This document shows, piece by piece, positions 11,654-23,155 of a DNA stretch of 64,000 nt. The DNA lies in the NCBI GenBank assembly GCA_017163975.1, contig JAFFSR010000309.1:1627501-1691500 (forward strand), in the 5' to 3' direction. Source of the DNA: Anastatus disparis (taxonomy: Eukaryota; Arthropoda; Insecta; Hymenoptera; Eupelmidae). Made by a program: the position numbers and the translations under genes. Position 1 is the stretch's first letter. Each line of letters opens with the position of its first letter. The notes beneath the pieces were generated by a model. The model was not told the origin of the DNA, did no database searches, and saw only the letters and a list, made by a program, of their open reading frames with translations.

Positions 11654-12186
11654 AAGTCGGTTGTTTTTTAAAAAGCGAATCCGAATTGGAATCGTCTATT
11701 TACCAGTATTCGTCCACGTATTGGACTAGTGATCCTAGTTTAAGTTAAATAAAATTAAAATTAAAAATTTTTTCCCATTTTTTGAAGAGCTTGGTGGCGT
11801 AGTGGCTAAGCACGGTAGGTCTTAAAAATTTTAAATCTCGTTGAATACCATCCGGAAAATTCTTTCGGGATATTATTCTAGGAGGTATTTAAAGCAAAGA
11901 AATACATAGACGATTTTATGTCCGAAGTAGGTTATATGAGGAACTATAACTTATTAGTTAAAAATATTAATTTTTTCTTAATACTTTTAAAATTTGATTT
12001 CAGTTCTGTTGATTTTTTCTTTTGTTTTTTAGATTAACATTTTGTAATGAGTATAGCTGCTGTCAAAGCGTGAGTAATTTTTTTTCACTAACCTACGTTC
12101 AATATGATTGCTCTTTGACATATTGAACGAAACATATTAGGATCGGTGATGCCATATTGATTTCTCCTTAGACATATCGAGTCTCA

Positions 12187-12323
12187 AGTATATAAAGAGC
12201 ATGCTCAATTTGTATTGGCGTCGCATATATCTCAGGAGGACATATAAATCTTGTAAAAAGTCAAAGAGCGCGTCTGAGACATATGCGATGCCAATACAAA
12301 TTTAGCATGCTCTTTATATACTG
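12187..12323. repeat. Inverted repeat with ~47-bp arms
   Basis: GTATATAAAGAGCATGCTCA at the left pairs with the inverse at 12300-12323. The arms continue through ATTTGTATTGGCGTCGCATA and enclose a ~40-bp loop. Confidence 0.8.
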
Positions 12324-12562
12324 ACACGAATACGCCCTACGAGGACATGAACGTTTGTACATTTAGTTAGATATGAACCTAGGCATGTTTGTAGTTTGTT
12401 ATATCAATCATATGAAATAGTGCTATGATATTTATACACTAATTAGCATATTAATATAACATTACAAAAATAACTTTAAAAATTGTTATAACTTTGAAAA
12501 TAAATTAATTTGATGAACATTTCTAAAAGCAAAAATAAATTTTATATTTACTGCAATATAAA

Positions 12563-12660
12563 CCCTGATAGAAAAATCACCATAATGTCATCGTGATATG
12601 GTTAATTACCATGTGAAAACACCATATAATGACGAGATTATGGTGAATTTTCTACGAGAG
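12563..12660. mobile_element. 98-bp palindromic MITE
   Basis: CCCTGATAGAAAAATCACCA at the left and its near-inverse ending CTACGAGAG at the right form a nearly full-length hairpin. The end resembles that of the 1386-3505 element (CCCTGGTAGAAAATTAACCA), so it may be mobilised by the same machinery. Confidence 0.6.
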
Positions 12661-13039
12661 AACACTTAAAATTAATAAATTCTTAAAATGGCAAAAAATT
12701 TTTAAAAAATTCAATTTAAGACAAAAAGAAAATTTGAGGTTCCAAGATTTCAAGATTTGAATTTCTTCACTCTAAACATCTCCTAGAATAATATCCTGCA
12801 AGAATTTGTCAGGTGGTATTCAACGTGATTTAAAATTTTCAAAACCCATAGCGTAAGGTTCGCGACTCGTATTCTCGTTAATACGAGATCTATTCCCCGT
12901 CTGGTTGCTTTTTCACTGACTTGGCCGTGAGTTGACACCACGTTAAACAATACATCAGTTGTATTGTCTTATATGTATGTTTGATGTGTGAAATCCAGGT
13001 ATTTATGGGGCTTACCCTGTGGAGAAAAAGAAATGAATA

Positions 13040-13400
13040 AATAAATAAATTTTTAAAATAGCTCTAAAATTAAAACGATACTGAAAAAAACCAATTTACA
13101 ACAGCCTCCCCGCAAGTTAGACAAAAAAAATAAATTGTATGAAAAATTTGAAGCAAATCCATCGATTAGTTTTCGAGATCTAATTAGCTAACTAAATACA
13201 CACACATACACACGCATGCACGCACGCACACACACGCATACAGACATTTTCTGAAAACCACTTATTTTCACTCCCTGAGTCCAAATATGTAAAAATTAAT
13301 AAAAAATTGAAAAATTTTTTTTCATCCATACAATACTTTCTCTATGGAAAAGTAATTAAGACAAAAAATGATTTCTAAAAAAAATGCATTGTTTGTTCTT
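13040..13400 (-). repeat. Family A, inverted copy with AC-rich microsatellite
   Basis: On the minus strand this shows the family-A unit. It is followed by an AC/GC microsatellite (13197-13243) and the conserved terminal motif GAGTCCAAATATGTAAAAAT ... ATACAATACTTTCTCTAT. The microsatellite sits at the same position relative to the terminal motif as at 16209-16293 and 36351-36409. Confidence 0.65.
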
Positions 13401-14106
13401 TATAAAAAGTGCAATAGCACTTTTGTTTTTCTGCAGAAAAGTTTAAATTGAAGGAGCATTTTTTAACCTCTTTTAATCGGCGATTTTTTTATAAAATTAT
13501 GCAATCATGATTCTATTGTTTCTTTTTGGCGTTAAAAAGTTAAATCTTTTATTTTTATCAAAGGGTCTAGGCGATGACGGTGAAAAATGCAGCTGGCGCT
13601 TTTAAAATCCTAAGCGCATCCTCATGTAGTACATGAAAAAATATGACTTTGGTGAACATTTCAGCCCTCTAAACTCTCACATAATCTCAAAACATAAAAA
13701 AAACGTGTTTTTCGGTTTTTTATCGATATCTCGGCGTCTAAGCATCGTAGAAACTTTTTTCTTTATTTCGTTGGTTTTCTTATGACCTACAACATACTAT
13801 TTTTTGTTTTTATTTTCGGCGCGAAATCGAAACTGTTTTGGGCGTTTGAAAGTTTAAAAATGTAATTAAAAGAAAAATAGAGCAACGGCAGGACAGAAAA
13901 AATTATAAGTTATATATTTTATAAAAAACATCCATGAATTTTTTTAGATTCTTAAAAGAGGTGGAACAAAGTCAAAATCACAAAAAACCTTGTTTTTCGA
14001 CCTCTTTCAATATTTTACCCAGTCTTGAAGCAGTATACTATGGGAAATTCTATTATCAATCTTCAATCGTCTAGAAATTATGTGTATATATATACACACA
14101 TAATTT
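13401..14106. other. Stretch without recognised genes
   Basis: Low-complexity AT-rich DNA with short GC-containing patches. No ORF or element end that I can support. Confidence 0.4.
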
Positions 14107-14700
14107 TATATGGGATATTTCACGCCAACTGAGAGAGCAAAAAAATAAAAATCGCTGAAATTCTAAAAATATATTCTTTCTGTTACCCAAAATATTTCAA
14201 AAAATTCTCAATGATCTAGATTGAGAGGATCAAGAGCTATAGATCCTCGAAATTTAAAAATTTTTCAAAATTTTTGGAAAAGTCCCAACTTAATGATTTT
14301 TTTTCTGAAAATCCTAATGTTTTAGAGAGAAATTCATAAGAATACTTCTTATTGTAAATGAAGAGTAGAGTTAGTATGATTCTTTACAGACCTGAATTTT
14401 GAATTTTTCTATTGGTTCTTACATGTATTACATGGTAATTGAAATTACTCATTATTTGCCACTTCAGAAATTGCTTTTCGAGGGCTTATTTTCTTCTATT
14501 TTTTTATTAACTTCAAAATAAATTTTTGATTGTGTAAGAAAGAGCCACCAATAAGAAGTTATGATAGATTGAAATATATATTTTCATGTATGATTTATTT
14601 TTTATATTGAATATTAATATATATTTTCATGTATGATTTATTTTTCATATTGAAAAATAGTCTTTAAAAAATATAGCTTTTAAAAGGTCAAAAAAATGAG
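14107..14700 (+). mobile_element. Half copy of the 62.15-kb TA foldback element
   Basis: It starts TATGGGATATTTCACGCCAA and runs parallel to 62155-62700. Shared blocks are AGAGCAAAAAAATAAAAA, TTGGAAAAGTCCCAACTT, CTGAAAATCCTAATGTTTTA and ACTTCAGAAATTGCTTT, as well as the duplicated TTTCATGTATGATTTATTTT motif at its centre. The second arm is missing here. Confidence 0.7.
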
Positions 14701-15188
14701 TTTTTTTCAGCTATTTTTCATTCTTTTTCAAAACTCTGCCAAGATTCGAGTTTTTGACATATTTTAATTTAACAGACAGCATTTTGTAGCTTATATAAAG
14801 AGCTTTAAGAATTGATTTGCTCAACAAAATTCCATAAATTAGAAGTCAGCTACATAACTTTGAACTGCAGATGAAATTTCGCTATTTTACGTACCTTTGA
14901 ATGATCGTAGCGTCTTCCCCTCTCAACTTTTGATGATTCTGCAAAATGGATTCGATAGCTCTTATAAAAAAATATTTTTTTTTCTGGTACATTGAATTTG
15001 GTTGAAAATTGTCCGAGATATGAGATGTTAAAGTTAGTGAATTTAGCAAAAATCGCATTTTTAGTGATTTTCAAGTATCTGTTTCTCGTATCTAGCCAAA
15101 TATTTTTTGATGTACAACACCTCGAAAGTTAGCTCATTTTAACTATTTTAGTCATGATTATCTGGCTGTTTTTAAAAGCTTCAAAGAT
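14701..15188. other. Stretch without recognised genes
   Basis: AT-rich; a 74-codon minus-strand open frame (14850-15074) has no recognisable content. Confidence 0.4.
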
Positions 15189-16420
15189 TTGAAAATCAGT
15201 ATTTTTTCGAAAATCGCTCGAAATTGTTGTTTACGAATGATTTTCAATTTTTTACTGCTAGCTACTTTAAAATGCTCCAAAATTAAAACAACGCTAAGGA
15301 AATCGATTTTCAGAAGTTTATTTTATTTCGAGTATCGAAAATTATCTCCATGCAAATTTTTAAGCAGATTCAACGAAAAGTTTACGAAAAATACCAAAAA
15401 AATGCAAAATTGAAATTTTTTTTCTTTTCCCTTTAAATGACTCTGAAATTAAAACTACGCTAAGAAAATCGATTCTCAATAGCTTCTTATCAAATTAAAC
15501 AAAAAAATGAATTCCATGCAAAATTTGAAGCAGATCTATCAAATATTTTTCGAGATCTGATTGAAATTTTTTTTTTTACAAATTCAAAATGTTCTAAAAT
15601 TAAGACTGCGCTGAGAAAATTAGTTTTTAAAGTTTTTTTTATTTTAGCAATCGAAACTAATTTCCATGAAAATTTTTAAGCAAATTCATTGAGTAGTTTA
15701 CATAAAATATCAAAAAAAATGAAAAATCTCTAATTGAAAAAAATTTTTTTAATGTCTTTTTTACCAAAACTACACTAAGGAAACCAATTTTCAATAGCTT
15801 CCGCCAAAATTAAAAAAAAATAAATAAATTGCTTGGAAAATTTGAAGCAAATCCATCGATTACTTTTTCAGATCTAATTGACTAAATAAATACAAACATT
15901 TTTTTCAAAAATTTCTAAGTGCTTTAAAATTAAACTTGCGTTAAAAATATCAATTTTCGGAAATTTATTTTATTTCGAGGATCAAAAATTATCTCCATGC
16001 AAATTTTTAAGAAGATTCATTAAATAGTTTACAAAAAATACCAAAAAAATGAGAAATCGAAATTTTTTTTAAAAATGAATCTGAAATAAAAACTACGCTA
16101 AGAAAACCAATGCTCAATAGCTTCCTCCTAAGTTAGACAAGAAAATCAATTCTATGCAAAATTTGAAGCAAATCCATCGAACAGGTTTCGAGATCCAGTT
16201 GGCTTACTGAACATACATACACACACACACGCACACGTACACGCACACCTACACACGCACACACACACGCGCGCACGCACACACACATGCATACACACAC
16301 ATTTTCTAAAAAATCACTTTTTTCGACTTTCTGAGACCAAATATGTACAAATCAATGAAAGAATAGAAAATAATTCTCTTTGCCGATACAAAGCTTTCTT
16401 TATGAGAAAGCAAAAAGACA
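15189..16420 (-). repeat. Family A: inverted tandem array with (AC)n and terminal motif
   Basis: Read on the minus strand, this shows about six ~168-bp units like those at 1-1310. Landmarks are AAATTATCTCCATGCAAATT near 15340 and 15990, TCCATCGA/TTCATTGA-type blocks, and repeated AAAACTACGCTAAGAAAA. It is followed by an AC/GC microsatellite (16209-16293) and the terminal motif (16301-16411). Confidence 0.75.
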
Positions 16421-16860
16421 GATGACTTAACCGTAATTTGAGTTACGTTTATAAATTCAAACCAAACTTCAAAACTGTATTACGTGCTATAACCTTTTAG
16501 AATATATTACCGTTGTACTGGTGATATTTAGAATGAAAAATGCCATTTAAGATCTTTCACTAAAACAAATCCATTGATTAACCATTTTTTACTTTACGTG
16601 CCAAAAATGGTAAGACAATTAAAATCAGCCACCCCCAAAACCCTTACACACTGAATTTGAAATGAATTGGTTGAAAAATGCAGCAGTTATTCAACTTGAT
16701 CATATATGATGCATCGCCAGTTGTGGCACGACTTTTTTTTTATCATATATGATACATTGCCAGTGAAAGGGTTGAATTAAGTGAAATCGGTGCTGATGAA
16801 TTACATTTATTTGGAGTCAGAATCAAAAAATTTGAAAAAAATAAAAATATACATATATGC
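16421..16860. other. Spacer with repeat fragments
   Basis: GACAGATGACTTAACCGTAA and AGTTACGTTTATAAATTC at 16416-16460 match the ends of the foldback at 23156-23757. ATCATATATGATRCATYGCC occurs twice (16698 and 16741) about 43 bp apart. No gene is seen. Confidence 0.45.
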
Positions 16861-17772
16861 AATCATCACTATCTAAAATATGGAAAGTACTATCCATCTT
16901 TGCAAAAATATTGTAGTGATCCTTTTAAAAAACATGAATATAAAATTAATAAAAATTTATTTATTTTGAAATTTGAATTCTGTGAACTATTTAACAGTTT
17001 TAAAGACATTAAGTTGATTCCTGGAAAAAAGGTATGTAGAAACTGTCAAAATAGAGCTAAAGATAATATTAAAAAATCAAAACTTGCATGAAAGTTGCTG
17101 TGATCCATTTGAAAAACACAGAATGACTATAAGAGATAATTTAATTACATTAGATAAAAGGATGTCTGATGAATTATTACTTCTAACAAACTTTGTTTAT
17201 GGTGAAAAAAAAGTTTGTAAAAGATGTTTTATGGAGATCGAAAATTCAGTTAGTAATTCAAAAAATCAAGAAAATTTTAATTGTAATGATCAAATTAATA
17301 CCGATGATTCAGTCAAAGATGTAAGCAACAATACATAAGAAATTAAAAGCTATGACATACTTGAACAATCGAGTAGTTCACAGCATTCTGAATATGTTAA
17401 CAACAGTCAAGAAAATAGGAACTCACACGAAATGTTCAAAATTATTGGTGTACCACCGTTAAAAATACAAAAATTAATAATGAAAAATTTACAAAAATGG
17501 CAATTAGTACTTTACAAATGACTGTAAATAAAGTGACTGATTTAATTACAAAAACTTATAATATTCAAATGCCAAAATTTACAAATTTGGCTGAAATGAA
17601 TATGGACTCAATATCTTTACATTCTTTTATTGAAGATCTTGGATTAAAATATAATCAAGAAGTAAAAATCGATCATGAAATTAAATTGTTGACTATAGTA
17701 CCCAATCATTGGACACTTGAAACTACTTCCCAATATTTTAACTGTTCCCGCTATATGTATACTCGACGGTAA
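16861..17772 (+). pseudogene. N-terminal remnant of a zinc-finger DDE-like transposon protein
   Basis: Three frame-shifted pieces follow one another. Piece 1 (to 17091) has YCSDPFKKHEYK ... KKVCRNCQNR. Piece 2 (from 17084) has a second, similar module, CCDPFEKHRMT ... KKVCKRCFMEI. After a TAA at 17336-17338 the frame continues to about 17500, then shifts into a frame (17497-17772) ending IVPNHWTLETTSQYFNCSRY. This last part aligns with ITMLPITWSYTQIKLYFDAS in the copy at 25734-27941. The Cys/His spacing suggests a zinc-binding N-terminal domain. The sequence stops being recognisable at about 17768, where other DNA joins, so the catalytic half is lost. The two tandem fingers may reflect a duplication or the normal state of this lineage. 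Confidence 0.65.
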
Positions 17773-18166
17773 CATATTGAATGATAATTCTTTTTCCCAC
17801 ATTTAAAAATTAACCAATAAAATGAGCGGACTAACGAAATCATCCAGTAATATCGCGTTATTTCAAAATCACAAAAAAAGAACTATCATAGAATATGTTT
17901 CCGTTGACTGTACAATCAAGCTCGTAGAATGAGAAAAAATAAAGGTAATATTGAAGTGAAACTTCTTTAACGACGGTATGCACTTCCCATAAGAGACGTA
18001 TAAAAAAAATTATACGGGAGTGAATTGATTTCATGACGGTACATGCAACGGAACTAATGAAACGGAAATGTATGTATGGGTGATTCTATTCGAACGGGTC
18101 AAATTCAAATTTTGAAATAATAGAAAATAAAGGTGTTCATTTTAAAAATTTTACTAAGGTTTTTTT
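17773..18166. other. Spacer with repeat fragment
   Basis: GGGTGATTCTATTCGAACGG at 18077 matches the segment at 6904. Nothing else is recognised. Confidence 0.4.
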
Positions 18167-18702
18167 ATGGTTATATCTAATAGAACAATATCCCAAAGTA
18201 GCGAAGCTGTCTATAGGTTATTTTCAGAAAAACTGATAGATAAAAAATATACTGATGCAGAGGAATTACTTTTATTCCAGGGGAATTCCTTTTTTTATTA
18301 CCATCACTTGATATATTATTTTCTAATACTATTAATGTCGAACAAAGATTCTAAACTATCTGAAATACTTTAGAATTAGCGATCACCATATATGGATGAA
18401 TTTTTAAAAATAAAAAACGACGAGTTACAGCAAAAATATGTATTTTTAAACATTATTAGAAGAAAGTTGAAGAACAAATATATCCATACTTGAGAAAGTT
18501 TGCTTTTTCAAAATATATGATAACATTATTTTTGTGTTTGGGAGTGGAGTTAGGTGTACTTGATGATAAAGGATTAGTAGGAAGTTCGCCACGTCCACGT
18601 GTAAAAACCATTTTATTACCAATACAATCTAAAATAATATATTATCAATTTATAGATTTTCCAATTCAGATTTTTCAAAGACTTTCATTTAAATTCAAAT
18701 AA
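18167..18702 (+). other. Unrecognised coding-like fragments
   Basis: Two short frames, 18167-18373 (SSEAVYRLFSEKLIDKKY) and 18490-18702 (FLCLGVELGVLDDKGLVG SSPRPRV), have compositions less repetitive than the surrounding DNA. They read like pieces of a decayed protein with a frameshift between them. I do not recognise the family. They could belong to the transposon remnant just upstream or to something unrelated. Confidence 0.25.
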
Positions 18703-18910
18703 TTATATACTTACTTTGATATCATCGTCTAACCCTTCATCAAGGCTAATGACAAACTGATATTTTTATTTTCTGAATACTACGATGTAACCTTTGATTT
18801 CGCTTTATTTATTTGTAGTATATACGTAGTATATAATGTAGTATGTAAATATGACTACAGTGATTGTTTACAAAAAGATTTGAGAATGTGCTTATTCGGA
18901 AATTCTCCGC

Positions 18911-19265
18911 AAATATATATATGGGACGTTTCATGTCAACTCGACTGACAAAAAAATAGAATTTGCTGAAAATCCGTGAAGAGGTTCCATTTGATACCCA
19001 AAATATACAAATTTTTAGAGGCATAGGTCAAAGGGATTACGAGTAATAAGTAATAGAATATTGTAATTTTTCAAATTTTTTTGTTAAATTACCAACTTAA
19101 TTATTTTTTTCCTCAGAAACTAAGGATTTTAGAGATTCACTTACGAATATATTTATTGTTGCAAATGATGAGTAGAATCTACACAAATTTTTTTAAATCT
19201 CAGAATTGCTGTCTTCTGATTGGTTCATTTTGTACTTTCATGTAATTTTGAATTTCTGATGTTCG
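18911..19265 (+). mobile_element. Half copy of a TA-type MITE
   Basis: It begins TATATATGGGACGTTTCATG and continues TCAACTCGACTG and TTTGATACCCAAAATAT. It parallels 7853 onward and 62155 onward. The second arm is not found downstream. Confidence 0.65.
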
Positions 19266-21293
19266 ACCAGGTTGATTTCACTCAGGTTGCACTATATTAT
19301 GTCTTTTCATAATATCTTGAAGTGAGCTTTGTCTCATCTTAGGCATAGAACTGAGAAAAGAGCTATAGAACTTTGAATATTAAAAAATAAAATAGAATTT
19401 TCAATTTAAAACATATATACTGTGGATTTGGTTCTTCTATTATAGATAATGCAATATACGAACAAATGATTTTTAAATATCTTAAAAGAGATCTTTTTTT
19501 AATAATTTAAGTATTAATTTAGAATCTGAATTGAAATATCAACTTTTCATTATTTAGACATCCTCAAAATACACTCACAACCAAAACATATTTATGTACT
19601 TCAATAAATTGTTATTATGATTTTAAATATTTAAAATAAGATGAGTTTATAAATATATAATACATATGTATTGAAAAATTATTTAAATACGTATTATACA
19701 TTTAGGAATGATTATTTACATAATAGTTTTATGTAATCCAATAAATTAAGATTTTTATAAATATTAGATATTAAAATATTCAGAACCTTTTTCTTATTTG
19801 ATTTCGATAACTATAAATTCTAATAATTGATTAAAATAATATTACAGAATTATATCACCGTTAAATTGAAAATTAGAAATGTGTTATAAGTAGAAAATGA
19901 TTTTAATATTTACATGTTATGTCCCATTATATCTGCAATGTTACATAAAATGAAAGTTTATATGTACATATGTTATATACAAATTTCTTAACTTTAAACA
20001 TTGACATAAAATATTTACCCATGGGCCTGGCAAGTAATTTTGTAAATATTTAATAAAATTAAAAATTTCAGAACATTTTTAAATAAATGATAAAAAAAAG
20101 ATAACAAGAAATAATACAATTTTGTTACTGAAATTCAACGTTAATTTATAAAGAAAAAGAATTGAAAAATTTTTTGTTAAAAATTATGGTAAGATCTCAT
20201 AATTTTATTACCTTTATTATATACTTGACATTTATTTCGTGATTTCATGAAATTCTAATGTCAAGGTTTGATTTTATTACTAAAAATAGTTTATAATATG
20301 TTAAATGCATCAAAATGTTTAAAATCATTAATTAAAATAAATCGCCAAGCATACTTGCCCACTATATATCTTTTTAAAGGTAAGCTTTTTAAAGTATTCA
20401 ATTTTGAAATATACATACAAATCTGTTTATTTCTTCACCCTCATAATTTTAAACTTTTTTGTTTAAATTTTTATTAATATAAATAATTGAATATTGTAAA
20501 AATTTTACTCCTTTCTTATTATACAAGGTACATTTATTTTTTAATATTCAAAGTTAATTTTCATTTTTGAAACAATAATTGTACTTTTTTTCATACTTTG
20601 TTTGATATAAAGATCATTTTAAGCAGATATAAATATGTAATTGATTGTACATACTTGACAAATAATCTTATAATAATTATAAATGTCAAATGCTTAAAAT
20701 AAAGCATGAAAAAATTTACAAATCATGTTTAATCATTGATTTCTTATGTTCATTAAAGTTTAATGTGTATTAGTTAATATTTTTAATAAAAAAATAATAC
20801 AATTTTGGTTTGTTTAAATATAATTATAGTAACGCAAGTTTTAATTTTACTTTGTAGTAATTATTACAAAAATATAAAAATCTCATGTGAAGAATGAATT
20901 ATACTTATAAAGTATAAAATTATTTTGAATCTAAATTTTAGTTTTAACTTTAAAATATAACTTAAATAGAAATCAACAAATTCCTTAAAAAAATAATAAC
21001 ATATTACATTTTTAATCAGTTTAGAATTTGCTCTGTCAATGATTTGCAGCTTAGATGTAGATTCCATATTTTAATCTGATCAAGATTTTATCATTCCAAG
21101 ACATTTCACAGTTTTTTAGTTTGTTATCACAAGTGATATTCTTTATTTATTTATATCGATTGATACAATCTTCTAAATAATTTTTAAAACTGAAATACTG
21201 TGATTTTCTCGTACCTTTTTGAACAAGCTTTTTTAAATAAAGATTATCTAAAAATAAAATTTTCATATATTGAGAGTTATTAAAATTTATAAT
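19266..21293. other. 2-kb AT-rich stretch, nothing recognised
   Basis: Very AT-rich. Open frames are short and made of I, L, F, K and Y. I see no transposon ends, RNA genes or conserved motifs. The part nearest 21294 may belong to the interrupted minus-strand remnant described at 21699-22300. Confidence 0.4.
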
Positions 21294-21698
21294 TTAAGGG
21301 GAATCCTCATACCGACATAGAGTTCTACCTTATCTACATTTAAATTATGAATTTTAATAAAAATTTAACTATTCATGACTAAAATTCGTCGGAGAGGCAC
21401 ATTCTTAACATGCCAAAGAATTTATTGCAACGTTAAAAGACAATATAGAGGCAAAAATAAAGATGAAAACTGCTTAATATGATTAACTTTTCAATGTAGT
21501 TATGAATAATCGTATTATTCAGTTTTTGTCTTCATTCTTACTTTTATTCTATCTTTTGACGTTGCAATAAATTCTTTAAAATGTTAAGAATGTGCCTCTT
21601 CTATGAATTTTAGTCAAATATAGTTAAATTTTTATCAAAATGCATAATTCAAATGTAGATAAGGTAGATCTCTGTGCCGGTATGCGGACACCCCTTAA
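21294..21698. mobile_element. 405-bp TTAA foldback MITE (group 3)
   Basis: It starts TTAAGGGGAATCCTCATACC and ends with GCCGGTATGCGGACACCCCTTAA, quoted here in two parts: GCCGGTATGCGG and ACACCCCTTAA. The arms pair over about 190 bp, including TACCTTATCTACATTTAAAT and AAGAATTTATTGCAACGT with their inverses. It interrupts a minus-strand coding remnant. Confidence 0.85.
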
Positions 21699-22300
21699 AG
21701 TATTTAATTTTAGCTCCATATAATTCCAAAACAGCTCTTGCAACAACATAAAAATAATGTTCACTATGAGCTTCAACGCTCATTGTAAGCCATCTATCTG
21801 ATGTTTCTTGACAAGCAAGTCTTAAGAATGGTCGTTTAAAGAATTTTCCAATATCTACATCAACACTTTCAATAGCTTGTTTAAATTTTTTTTACAATGG
21901 AAAATAATTAGAATACTCTTTCTCGTCACTTTCTTTAATTTTGTGTTTTTAAGAGTTAATTTATGATAACAACAAGATATTAAAATAAGAAGATGGCCCA
22001 TTTTCATCGCTAAATATATTTGAGATTTATATGCACTTAGATCACCACAAACAAAAAACTAATTAGACAAACATTTTCTATTTATTCAAATTTATGATAA
22101 CAACAAGATACTAAAATAAGGAGATGGACAATTTTTACCTCCAAAAATATTTGAGGTGTATACGCACTTAGATCACCACAAGCGTGAATACTAATTAGAT
22201 AAACATTTTTCCTATTTCTCCAAATTCGTTTTCTATAATTAATTCTATGTTTCTTGGAACTTTTGTGTTTATGTTATAACATATATATTTCACAGGTGGT
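21699..22300 (-). pseudogene. Unrecognised coding remnant, minus strand
   Basis: From about 21880 down to 21699 the minus strand reads QAIESVDVDIGKFFKRPF, LRLACQETSDRWLTMSVE and AHSEHYFYVVARAVLELYGA, with balanced composition unlike chance frames here. Upstream on the same strand (22225-21890) broken frames include VCGDLSAYKSQIYLAMKMGH and LLILISCCYHKLTL. This part is a diverged tandem duplication (see next entry). I do not recognise the family; a retroelement or DNA-transposon protein is most likely. It is cut by the MITE at 21294-21698. Confidence 0.35.
21956..22225. repeat. Tandem duplication of ~130 bp
   Basis: TTTATGATAACAACAAGATA begins both copies (about 21960 and 22090). Both contain CACTTAGATCACCACAA and TAATTAGAYAAACATTTT. 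The copies have diverged moderately. Confidence 0.8.
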
Positions 22301-22968
22301 AATGAATAAGAAAACATAGTTCTTTGTCAAAGATTCGCAGTTTCAACATTTTGAGAATTTTAGTTACTGGCATTTTATACAACCATTGAATTTCTCTAAA
22401 GAATAAGATTGCTTCTTTAAAATATTGAAAATATGATATTTCATTGCTACACATTCTGTAATTCTATAAACTATCAATTTCCATTGTATACTAATATTGC
22501 AACTATTTATAATTATAAAACTAACAATTATTAGAAAATAAATTTTTTAGAAACTTATTTTATTAAACAATAAATATTTTACATAGTTATTAAAATACTT
22601 GTTTATAATTATTTTAACAGTTTAGAATTAAAAGTTTCTTTGACTTATTCATTTTTATGATAATTTTATGATAAAAGTTATTTCAGTAAAAAAGTAAATA
22701 AAGGTGAAAATGCAGATGAAAATTAATAATGATAAAGTAACAACAAGTTACATAAATTTAAATAGTAATAACAATTACAGAAATTAAAAAAAAAAAATTA
22801 TGGTATTCATTAAATTATGTTGAATCTTATAAAAACAAAAATAAAATAATTTTATAAAGATTCAGCAATAAAAAAATATTAAAAAATATTTTTCAATTGC
22901 AAGGTTAAATACGGAAACATAACGTATAAAAGGCTTAGAGCGCTCGATTGCTTCGCCTACTTGCCATC
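22301..22968. other. AT-rich stretch, nothing recognised
   Basis: No supported feature. Confidence 0.4.
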
Positions 22969-23095
22969 TGGGGGGCTGCTCTACAAAATTGCACAGCTCT
23001 GTATCACAGAGATAGAAGATATGAAATCAATGTGCTGAACAAAGATAGCATATATCGATACACTAAGTTTATCGCTCAGGAGCAGCCCCCCGGGG
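22969..23095. mobile_element. 127-bp hairpin element with GGGGGGCTGCTC arms
   Basis: GGGGGGCTGCTC at the left is inverted as GAGCAGCCCCCC at the right. The core includes AAAATTGCACAGCTCTGTAT and GAAATCAATGTGCTGAACAA. A second copy lies at 23931-24060 in the same orientation and a diverged one at 5500-5600. GC is much higher in the arms than around them. Confidence 0.7.
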
Positions 23096-23155
23096 CGCTA
23101 CCGCGCCCCTTGATTAAAATCTTTACCCTAGCTAAATTTAAACATATTTTTTTTA

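Larger units (their letters stand above)
11824..12840. mobile_element. ~1.0-kb foldback element inserted in the SINE
   Basis: AAAATTTTAAATCTCGTTGA at the left is inverted at the right (12812-12840), with the pairing extending through GGATATTATTCTAGGAG. The interior contains two smaller palindromes (12187-12323 and 12563-12660). No coding sequence is visible. Confidence 0.65.
11790..13050 (+). mobile_element. tRNA-derived SINE, interrupted between its A and B boxes
   Basis: TGGCGTAGTGGCTAAGCACG at 11795-11814 fits a tRNA-type A box (TGGCGTAGTGG). The B box GGTTCGCGACTC appears only at 12858, preceded by CATAGCGTAA. The two boxes are normally about 35 bp apart in tRNA-derived SINEs; here about 1 kb of foldback DNA (11824-12840) separates them. 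After the B box a ~180-bp body runs to GGGGCTTACCCTGTGGAG and an AATA-rich tail (about 13030-13050), as expected of a SINE or LINE-type 3' end. The parent tRNA is not clear. Confidence 0.6.
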
